A DNA stretch of 64,000 nucleotides, taken from Bryoerythrophyllum caledonicum. Its lineage: Eukaryota > Streptophyta > Bryopsida > Pottiales > Pottiaceae. The notes under the pieces are model-generated. The model was not told the DNA's origin and searched no databases. It worked only from the letters and a program-made list of their open reading frames with translations. A program made the translations under genes and the position numbers. Positions 46,707 through 55,039 of this stretch are shown here, piece by piece. The stretch covers positions 20,991,406 through 21,055,405 of the forward strand of contig OZ020514.1 of assembly GCA_963971425.1 (NCBI GenBank), in the 5' to 3' direction. How positions within the stretch are numbered: the first letter of the stretch is position 1; each line of letters opens with the position of its first letter.

Positions 46707-48020
46707 TCAATGTCTCAAAACGTCATCATAAAAAGTACACGTATAGAAACCAAAGCAGATCAAAAGAAAAGGTATCATCAGATTGTCACATGAGAAGGGC
46801 ATGATTAGCACCTGAGTGACACTTACGGTGATCTCGTCGCTCTCCGGGTTGTCTGCTGAAGTGATATTCAGCTTCTTCAGCAAACTCATACTTGCGTCAA
46901 TGGAGGACATAATGATCTCCAATTTGTCACTGACTATGAACTTCAAATTTTCCTTCACAAAGCACCTTGATCGACAGTGTTGTAGTGTGCCTCCTCTCCT
47001 CGAATTGCATACGGGTCCTCGGCTCGCAAGTGCAGCCCACAACTGCAGGTCTTGATTGCACAAGATGGTCTTTGTCCACACGCAAGAAAGACGAATCCAA
47101 GCTCTCGAAAATGCAAGAGATTCCACCAGTAGAGTTCACCTGAATCCCTGATTGTTCCACACCAGACATAAATTCATCAGTTGCAAAGGAAAAGAGAGAC
47201 CCAACGATGAAGTAGGAACTTCCCAAACTGTAGAGCAACAAATATGCTACCCAGAACACTGTTCAATATGAGCTAAGGTCACTCACGACTGGCATGTCAT
47301 TGGTCAGGAATGTGGACTTTAATTTCTCACTGTCGTTCTCATAATGTTTTGGTAGAGTTACAATTACCAAGTGATTTAGAGCATGTTTATTGTAGAAACA
47401 CACGTCTCTATTTACTCATGAGCACTGCAAGCTGACTGCATGCCCGGTTATAGTTGACAATATTCAAAACAACGATAAATTTCGGAATGGAGATCTGCAA
47501 CTAAGTTCCACACACTCATTATATCTATCAAAACATGGCAGAATGCAATATAGAGTCATACCTTGAAGAACTGAGTTTGCATATGTCGACCAGATATCTG
47601 GAAAATCCTCTTTATTGTAGCCGTCAAGGTATGTTGTCGCCTGCGATTTTCTAGACTTCGATCAATTCCAAGTACTACATTGGCGGTTGGATCTAGATTT
47701 CCTTCGAAGATTCCCTAAACTGTTTAGATTGCAAAAAACCACGTTAGTGTGAAGGACTCGGTATATCTTATCAGCAATTATTTTATCACTAGGTAGGAGA
47801 AGAAGATGGTCTAAACCTGTACATGTTTGCACTGGAAGAAGACGTCGATATAGATCCCGGCAAAGTTGTAATCGACAGAGCTCGAAGGTCTGCAAAGTGG
47901 AAAAGACGACCCTGTACTAGTTACAGCGAGTAGATCTTTGAGCTACAGTCGCATTGATGACTTCTGATGCAGTAATGAACAAAGATTGGCAACTCAAGTT
48001 CTCAACGTTCATAGATCTAG
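46707..48020 (-). CDS. unrecognised upstream coding blocks on the minus strand
   Basis: Blocks include ELCRLQLCRDLYRRLLPVQT and DKIIADKIYRVLHTNVVF (47895-47662), then FATDEFMSGVEQSGIQVNST and ESLDSSFLRVDKDHLVQSRP (47259-46927), and SSIDASMSLLKKLNITSADN (47126-46707 frame). They may be 5' exons of the transposase-like gene that follows or a separate gene. No domain is recognised, and splice sites are not resolved. Confidence 0.35.
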
Positions 48021-48509
48021 GAACTTCAGGCCGGCGGCTGCACATCACCTTCATCCATTGGGAGTTGTGTTGTACAGATTCTGGGCAAAGGCGCCGATAA
48101 ATATGGAGTGATTGGAGGAGAACACGTGTCGAATGATTATTGGCACGATTCTAACACAACAGTCGTATATTGGGATACTATGGAGGCTGCGAAGATACCA
48201 AATATACTTTGCAGTATGTTCGTTTAGTCAGGACATTGTTTCCTTAATTTTAAAGTAAATGATGGAATTTCAAAGTTTTTAACAAATAACAAATGGGTCA
48301 ATATTAGAGTTCGTGTAGGGTATAGAGCCCCAATTTTTTTTTAAAAGCCTACATTAACCCCCATTCTAAGTGCTCTAAAAATCAGCCCTTTTTTGCTGTT
48401 ATAAAGAAATTAAAGTCTCCAATCATAATTTTTCAATTGGAATGATTGAATAGAACCAGTTTTGCATGTAAACTGAAAGTTTTGTAGAATTGTGAATTTT
48501 GGGTCTCCC

Positions 48510-48578
48510 ACAAGAAGTATATTTGTAACATTTTAAAAACTGTGACAAGTATGTAGTAATTACAAATATACTTCTTGT
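48510..48578. repeat. 19-bp inverted repeat (hairpin)
   Basis: ACAAGAAGTATATTTGTAA at 48510-48528 is exactly mirrored by TTACAAATATACTTCTTGT at 48560-48578, with a 31-base loop. It lies in non-coding DNA; the surrounding 48.0-48.8 kb has no gene. Confidence 0.9.
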
Positions 48579-48799
48579 CATTGAACTGTAGTCCGGTTTA
48601 GTTAAATTTTTTGATGTGTGTGATGGCATGGAAGTCAGGGATCACATTTTGCAGACCAACATCTGAAATTCAAGGCAAATTGGGCATGTGACGCAAAGGA
48701 GAAGTTGTGACATTGAAAAAACCGGTTTGTGACAGTATATTCGTACCACCTTAGTCGACTATCACCCCTATACGCTGCATTTGCTATCATCTTTCATGC

Positions 48800-49090
48800 G
48801 AAAACTTGTCCTCTTCCTCCCAGCGGCCCTTTCTATCTCGGATTGGAGATAGCTCGTCTACTTCATTAGATAGTGCCCTTGTTGCAGCTTCAACTCTTTG
48901 CACGTACTTTTCTATGACAAATTCATCCGTAAAGATGCCGACCATCGCACACTCAAGATCTTCTACTCAATCTGCTGTAATGAGATTCATGCAATTCATG
49001 AATGCCATCATGGCCACCTCTTAGGTTGCGGTTCCTTCCACGCTCTCCTTTGCAAAATGCAATGTTGCGGCCTCCTCTAGCTTTAAGAGG
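48800..49090 (-). pseudogene. helical coding fragment, probably the 3' part of the gene at 50.2-51.9 kb
   Basis: One minus-strand frame reads LKLEEAATLHFAKESVEGTA, TAA, EVAMMAFMNCMNLITAD, TGA, VEDLECAMVGIFTDEFVIEK, then VDELSPIRDRKGRWEEED and a stop. It is a charged helical protein with no family name. It lies on the other side of the foldback element from a similar minus-strand gene, so it may be its continuation split by insertion. Confidence 0.4.
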
Positions 49091-49175
49091 ACCTTAACGC
49101 GTCCAATAGAAGTGTTCTTGTACCTTCCCCATTGGACCCTTGATATTGTTGTCTTTTGGCATAGATGATTGTAGT

Positions 49176-50196
49176 AACACCATATTTGTTATAATGGGAA
49201 ATTTCCATGATTTTAAGAAAATACAGTTTAGGTCGAGTCGATTTGAATTGTACCCACAGATTGAGTACTTCAATGAAACTAGACAAAACAACCAATCGTC
49301 TAAATTTTTAACTCGCCATAACTTACTCAAAATTTGTTCAAATTGGACAAATGAGGTGTTCTTTGACATTGACAAAAAGTTAGATGTCAAAAAACACCTC
49401 ATATGCGGGTGAAAGTCCACTAAGGTGGTATATTTATAGTGTCACAAATGGTTTTGGAAAGAGTCACAAACCTTCTTTTGCTGCATAGTGCGAATGTGGG
49501 ATCGATCTTGGAATTCTATTAATGGAATGTGATAATTGCCTTGATTTAAAGTCTAGGAGCCTAAAAAATGTTGAGTTTTGAATTACGATTTGGCCAATGT
49601 AGATATATCATTCATTAGTATATACCTGTCACAAGTATATAACATTTGCCAAATATACTTATTTTGAGAGTTCTAGGAAGTTAAACACTCCAAAAGTTTT
49701 GGGACACATTCACACCATAATGTGTTCATATATTTTGATTGAAAATTCTAGATCGGAAACTTATTTTCACTTTTATTGCTGAAAAACGAGATATTTCTTC
49801 AAGGCTCCTAAAATAGGACTCAATGTTGACTTTTTCTTTGATTTCTTATCCAATCAGATACATCATGTATAGATCCATCTTGGAACATAATTTTTTCTGA
49901 AGAAAAACCTTTTTTTTCCATCAAATTGGGCAAAATTAAGTTATTTTGGCCAAAAAAATATTCTTTTGGGTATATTTTTTTTGCCCAAAAGTGAGAATCC
50001 CTAGCTGACTTCTACCCATGCCCAATTTGGACAAAATTTGAGTAAGTTATGGCCATTTGAATATTTTGACGATTGGTTGTTTTGTCCAGTTTTAGTGAAA
50101 TACTCAATGAGTGGGTACAGTTTAGGTCGACTTGACCTAAACTATCACTAAATTGGGGGATTGAAAATCTTCCAAAATAATGAATATGGTGTTTGG
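49176..50196. mobile_element. foldback element with arms of about 170 bp
   Basis: The left arm (49176-49346) is mirrored, with mismatches, by the right arm (50021-50196). For example, ACAAAACAACCAATCGTC on the left answers GACGATTGGTTGTTTTGT on the right, and the outer edges AACACCATATTTGTT and AATATGGTGTTT also pair. Each arm carries a TTTAGGTCGA phrase related to the region-B palindrome. The loop holds a further hairpin (GAGGTGTTCTTTGACAT against ATGTCAAAAAACACCTC) and the 611-bp element. Confidence 0.8.
49407..50017 (+). mobile_element. 611-bp non-autonomous element, copy 2
   Basis: It matches 5478-6088 end to end, has the same length, and is flanked by the 4-bp duplication ATGC (49403-49406 and 50018-50021). 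It is inserted in the loop of the foldback element, so it arrived later. It is non-coding. Confidence 0.9.
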
Positions 50197-51860
50197 TGCC
50201 AAAAACCTGAAGAACCGGTCACGCTCATTGTACCATTGGCCACCCAGGTTTTTACACAATAACTTTTGTTGTGTTATGTTGTCCAATGCTTGTGCTCGGG
50301 TCTCAACCTTGAGTCATAGGTCATCCAAAATTGCGGATCCACGTACTTTAATTGATACAACCCTTGCCTTTAGAGACTCGAGTCCCGATTCATCGAATCA
50401 CCTCAAAACTTGTAATTAAAAAATTTGTGGGTTGTTGGTCGAGTGAAAGATTCCATTGATCCTATTTGTATATTGTTGGCATGTCTTTTTTAATGCCTAG
50501 GAGCTCGTACAATGATCGCAGAGACTCAGTTCAACACGTGGGACAAAACCTATTCATGCGTGCCATGGTATCTAGGCATGTTGGGTAAAGACATGCATAC
50601 AAGAACCTAGCATATATGCTCCCTCCGAACCAATTCTCTCCAGACACAGCGAGCACATTGTTTGATCCTCTAGTCACTCCAGAAAGCTTTTGAACGCCTA
50701 CATTGTTGCCTTTGTGGGATCAATGGCACAATTCCCCACGACATATGGCACCCTCCTCTCTTCTAGCTCATTCGACCAATCAATTGAGCCATTGTTGGTC
50801 AAGGTTTCATTTGAATGGCGGAGCCTCTCAAACATGGTGTTGGAGTTGGACCAACACATTATGTGGGTTGTTGAGTTGATAACTTTGGAGTGAATCACGG
50901 CATCCAACAAGCGTTTCATATCCTTTGCGCTCGTGCTTTTAAGCAATGCTCAAAGGGCTAGCCTACGCCGAGCTTATTGATTCTACTCTTCTTTCAACTT
51001 TATAACCAGCGCCTAATTTAACACCGTGGCCAAAAGAGCCGACAAGGTTGAGGGTGAATCAACACATACCATCAGTGCGTCTAGTTCATTCATACGCTTG
51101 TGCACTCCTTGCGCAACTAGCTTGTTCACGGCCTCTTCTCTGCCCATTTCTGCCAAAGTTTTTGCCTTCTCTGAAATGATAATGGACTCTGCCTTCTCCA
51201 AGGCATATGCCACTACTTCCTCCCTACAAAGGTGGTGGTCAAGCGGGATGCTCTCTTTGCAAAGTCGTTGGACTTTTTTCTTTTAGTCGTACATCAAACC
51301 TTCTCGCTTCTGCACTCGTTTTTTAAGCAACAATCTTTGCCACCTTCTCCTACACGTTGAGTCAAATTCAGCCTCTAAACGTACATATTCTTCTGTTAAA
51401 CTATCTGACAACAAAGTCTATATGCCCTTTATCGCCATGATAGGGCTGACTTCAGATTGAGACTGCCAAGTGTTGAGGTTGCCGTTACGATCTATAGGCA
51501 ACAATAAAGATTCCACCGCCAACGGACCTAAGGGTTCAAATTTTGATAGAAGGCGTGCATGGCGTTTGCGCTTAGTTGCTACATGCTCGGCCTAGCACAC
51601 CGAAAGATCATTGTCATCAACAATAATGGCTCCAATGATCTCTGAGATCATGGTGTCTAATGCTTTCAAATCCAATTCCTCTTGTAATTCACAAATCTTG
51701 CGCATGAGGGCATCTAAGCATTTTCTCTCACTCACATGAATGTTCTCCTCCACAATAGCCCTTCTTCTATTTGACTCTTAGAGCTCTTCCCTCAACTTTA
51801 TGTTTTCGGCACGATAAAATGCTACTATAAAGTAAGGATGGATTAAATGGTCATCGCTTA
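50170..51860 (-). pseudogene. coiled-coil protein with C-terminal RING-like finger, broken
   Basis: Minus-strand blocks in order are KCLDALMRKICELQEELDLK, SEIIGAIIVDDNDLSV, LEKAESIIISEKAKTLAEMG (51213-51013), LKSTSAKDMKRLLDAVIHSK (50946-50698), then a Cys/His finger. The finger reads MCSLCLERIGSEGAYMLGSC, MHVFTQH, C (after one frame change) and FCPTC, a Cx2C-x12-CxH-x4-H-x-C-xn-Cx2C spacing like RING. Beyond it is LESLKARVVSIKVRGSAILD, then QALDNITQQKLLCKNL, running into the foldback element. Several stops and frame changes show decay. The architecture resembles the plus-strand gene at 36.7-38.3 kb. Confidence 0.45.
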
Positions 51861-51869
51861 TCTTATTTT

Positions 51870-52220
51870 ACTTGTGATTATGCGGCCACCGGTAGTCATT
51901 GAATACCTTATCAATGTGACACATCTTCACAAACTTCCTTGCCGTAGTTAAGGCCCACGACTTCCTCGCCTCCTTCCAACCTGGCTGCACCTTTCCCACG
52001 CAATAGGGCTTTCAACAACTCCGTCGTCCAGTGCCGTCGTCGAATAATCCATGGTTGATTGCGCGGTTGCAGCAGAGTGCAACAAAAGGCCTTTACTCCG
52101 AAGGGAAAGGGCGAGCTCCTTTGGGCCCAGCAAGGAATCCACGTACGCTCGACAATCACTGTCCTGTAGAATTTTCAACCAAAGTGACGCTCACATACCT
52201 CAGAACAATAGACAAAAATT
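51870..52220. other. region between cassette B and the RING-like pseudogene
   Basis: Overlapping short frames on both strands; none resembles a family. A helical minus-strand gene may start here but its first exon cannot be fixed. Confidence 0.35.
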
Positions 52221-52368
52221 CTAATCATTCCAAACATAACGATATTCCATCAGCAGGAGGTATCCAATCCCCACACAAACAAAGTGGCGAAACATCCCGG
52301 TTTCATTAATCAAAAAAAAAATATGCACAAAAAATGGTCCAACAAAATTAACAAATGGAGGTGCAGTC

Positions 52369-52397
52369 AATCGATACAGTTTAGCTCTATCCGACCT
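52369..52397. repeat. region-B palindrome, degenerate
   Basis: CAGTTTAGCTCTATCCGACC followed by TAAAGT. It lies at the 3' side of cassette B, after the last HAD block. Confidence 0.55.
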
Positions 52398-52432
52398 AAA
52401 GTATAATAAGGATCTAAAGGTTTCCAACGACA

Positions 52433-53245
52433 TTAAGAGCGGAGATTCTGAGACATTTGGATTGCGTTCCACATACTCGCAGACTGACCACACGTCTTCT
52501 GATCATTATAGAACATCTCCCGACCCGAGGGATGTTCGGCCCGGTACTGCACTAGGCCACCCGGAAACAGATGAAGGTCAGAGAGATATGGCAGCAATTC
52601 CTCCAGCAGTACAGAATCATCTCGCGCGCCATCATGTTTGTGCGACCATGATGGAAGAAGAAGGACGTTCTCCAACAAATTGAGCATATGGTTAATCGGG
52701 TTGTCGTCAATGACAAGCGTATTCGCCGCAGTATACTCACGACCCAACCTATTGAAGAGATGGTTTGATAAGGTCTTCAAGAAGATGTCATTATGAGTGC
52801 CAGGTTCCTTCATGTAGATTGTTCTGCTACCGACTCTACGCTCGGGAACCCTATCGCAACTCTCATGACCAAAGATCCTAAGTGGGTACGAAGAACTATG
52901 GTGAAAAATATATTTACATATCTAACGTGTTGTAGATTCCATCATCGAACTCCAGATTGTGATGGTGGCAATCTAAGAGAACTTCGTGAGGAATTTAGCA
53001 CAACCAGGGCGCACTCGGACTAGTTTAGGGCCTACTTCGGCCGGCTGAACGGACGAGTCGGAGTTCCTGGATCCCCTGGCCTGCCACGAAGGCTCACACG
53101 TGCATAGAATCCCATTGAGGTCCAGCACAACATTCAACCACCTGCCCTCGAAATCTGATAGGACTCTAGGTGTTTCTTCTAGATTACTGGCACCACTTAT
53201 TGATGCCTCACAGACCTGGTTCGGAAACGCCAGGAGAACGAACAA
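52433..53245 (-). pseudogene. FCP1/NLI-like HAD-fold domain, cassette B
   Basis: Block 53245-52900 reads WLNVVLDLNGILC, then LVRVRPGCAKFLTKFS, a TAG at 52973-52975, and IATITIWSSMMEST in the same frame. This is the FCP1-homology N-half, including IWSSM. Block 52813-52433 reads ANTLVIDDNPINHMLNLLEN, VLLLPSWSHKHDGARDDSVL and LEELLPYLSDLHL, the DD-x-P and pyL regions. Asn replaces the second Asp of the DxDx(T/V) nucleophile motif and Ile the Thr, so it may be a non-catalytic relative. It follows the coiled-coil and acidic exons, exactly as the HAD domains follow in cassette A. Confidence 0.7.
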
Positions 53246-53344
53246 TATTACTACAGATTTATTAACAACGACGGGTCAACAAAATGTCGAACGAAAGAGG
53301 CAAACGGGGGGGAGGCATCATGGGGGGGAGAGTGGAGTGCGAAA

Positions 53345-53636
53345 AGTGTTAGAAGAGTACCTCGAGAACTTCATCATCTTGCAGCATTTTGTCTCGGACC
53401 TCCATCGATTCCAACGAACCCTACATGGTGTCGAGGGGTTCCGACTGAGCCACAACCATTTGGGGGCACGGTTCCGAGACAAGAAGAGGTGGCTCCGGGA
53501 CAACATAATCATGATTGATTTCGTCTATGATCACGCCCGAAGCTTGGACGACCTCTTCTACAACTGGGAGTGCAGTTCGGAGGACCTCATCTATGACAAG
53601 GTGAGCGATTGCGTCATCACCGAAACTTAGATCTGA
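53345..53636 (-). pseudogene. acidic V/E/D-rich exon of cassette B
   Basis: On the minus strand: FGDDAIAHLVIDEVLRTALP, VVEEVVQASGVIIDEINHDY, VVPEPPLLVSEPCPQMVVAQ, a TAG, then SLESMEVRDKMLQDDEVLEV. The plus-strand frame of 176 codons over the same stretch is its shadow. It resembles the acidic exon at 6.3-6.5 kb in cassette A by position and composition. No domain is recognised. Confidence 0.45.
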
Positions 53637-53699
53637 AAAAATTCAACTTCAACCTATCAGCTGATGCGCACATAGGACACTGATTCAAGTCGAAGTCGT

Positions 53700-53730
53700 C
53701 AGATGTCAAGCAGTTTAGCTTGAGTCAAAC
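53700..53730. repeat. region-B palindrome, degenerate
   Basis: CAGTTTAGCTTGAGTCAAAC followed by TGAAGTGC, in the gap between the acidic exon and the coiled-coil exon. Confidence 0.5.
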
Positions 53731-53822
53731 TGAAGTGCTTGCTAAGCACTCTAATATTAACAAAAAATACTGGAGTACAAAATTGGACATTTACAAAATG
53801 TTCTGCCTCTATACACTCACAA

Positions 53823-54769
53823 CTATGTTACACTAACCTGACGATGAGCTCGGGACATCAACAATAGATACGTCCCGAGCAGGCGACTTTGGAGGGGAAG
53901 AGGGCGGGGTCGACGGGGATGGCGGAACAAGAAGCGATTGACCCCCGCCGGAGACGGCAGCAGCGAACCGCGGGACATACTTCCAGTCCCTTCTTCCTCT
54001 AAGGGGGAAGGCTGGAGGATTGCAGCTTTAACTCCGGATGGTGTTGTGGCAACAACAGGCAAATTAGCCGTCATGAACCTCTGCATCATGAGCATCATGT
54101 CGGCATGCCTCTGGTCTTGGTCCCTCTTCATCTCTTCGTCACGCCTCCGTTGCAGATCCCTGAGCTCCATGTCACGCTCCGCCAACTGCAACTCCATCAA
54201 CCTCTGTTGTGTGGCCTCCTCTTCGAGCTTCTTCTTGAGGGAGATCAACCTGCTGTCGTCCTGTGCACTGTTCGCAGAAGCCAACGGAGAGCAGCCGCTC
54301 GCGATGGCAACTTTCCTCTTCTTGGCCGCGGGTCGAGCGGATGACCCGTCCAAGATTGGAGCGGAATGAGGCCTCTCGGAGATCTCCAGCGACTCCAACT
54401 CCAAGAACTCAAGCCGTTGCCGCGAGGTAGCGATTGTGTCTTCGCTTCAAATTGGGAGCCACTCTGAAACTTTAGCGTAGTGGCGGTATAAAAATCATCA
54501 TGGGATTCATCCGGAGTGGCCGTGCTTGAGCTCGGGCACACAACGAGGGTGCTCGGGTCCACATCTTCATCCTCATCGACGAGCTCAATACTTGCTTTCC
54601 CCTTCCCCTTGGCAACGGCCTCTCCAAGCTCGGGGAAGATCTCCGCGTTGACGTCATATGCACCAACGACGAAATTGGTCCGATCCAACGTCAAGGCGAC
54701 CTCCAAGGCGTCGTCATAGTCCTGCTCATCAGTGTCGTGGGAGATGCAAAATGCCTCCAGATCCAACAT
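53823..54769 (-). pseudogene. charged coiled-coil protein of cassette B
   Basis: Minus-strand block 54769-54410 reads MLDLEAFCISHDTDEQDYDD, VVGAYDVNAEIFPELGEAVA and SIELVDEDEDVDPSTLVVCP. After a frame change near 54412 it reads LESLEISERPHSAPILDG, AKKRKVAIASG (a nuclear-localisation-like KKRK), LISLKKKLEEEATQQRLMEL and RDLQRRRDEEMKRDQDQRHA, a clear coiled coil, then MLMMQRFM. After a second frame change near 53990 it ends VPPSPSTPPSSPPKSPARDV, SIVDVPSSSSG before a donor-like GTTAGTG. It lies downstream of the methyltransferase-like block. No enzyme motif. Confidence 0.5.
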
Positions 54770-54794
54770 TTGGACAAAATGGATCGAACAAGTT

Positions 54795-55036
54795 ACACTT
54801 TAGGTCGAATCGAGCTAAAGTGAATACAAACAAGTACTGGTACAAAAACTCAGCTATTACAACTTCAAAGGATACGACGCGATTGATGACTGCTAGAAAA
54901 TCATACAAGTATAAGCCGGCACTTTAGCTCGACTCGAGCTAAAGTGTCACGCTACAAAAGCATAAGAAATGACCTCTCTAAAACCATGCACGAGTCAGAA
55001 AGAGTATCAACAATTTAGCTCGACTCGAGCTAAACT
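54795..55036. repeat. three region-B palindromes in one gap
   Basis: Copies at 54795-54823 (ACACTTTAGGTCGAATCGAG and on), 54920-54946 (perfect: CACTTTAGCTCGA, C, TCGAGCTAAAGTG) and 55011-55036. All lie between the coiled-coil exon and the methyltransferase-like exon. Confidence 0.95.
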
Positions 55037-55039
55037 GCA

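Noticed and set aside
53100-53630. 176-codon plus-strand frame
   Set aside because: It overlaps the HAD block (VLDLNGILC) and the acidic exon on the minus strand, which match the arrangement in cassette A; the plus frame is their shadow.
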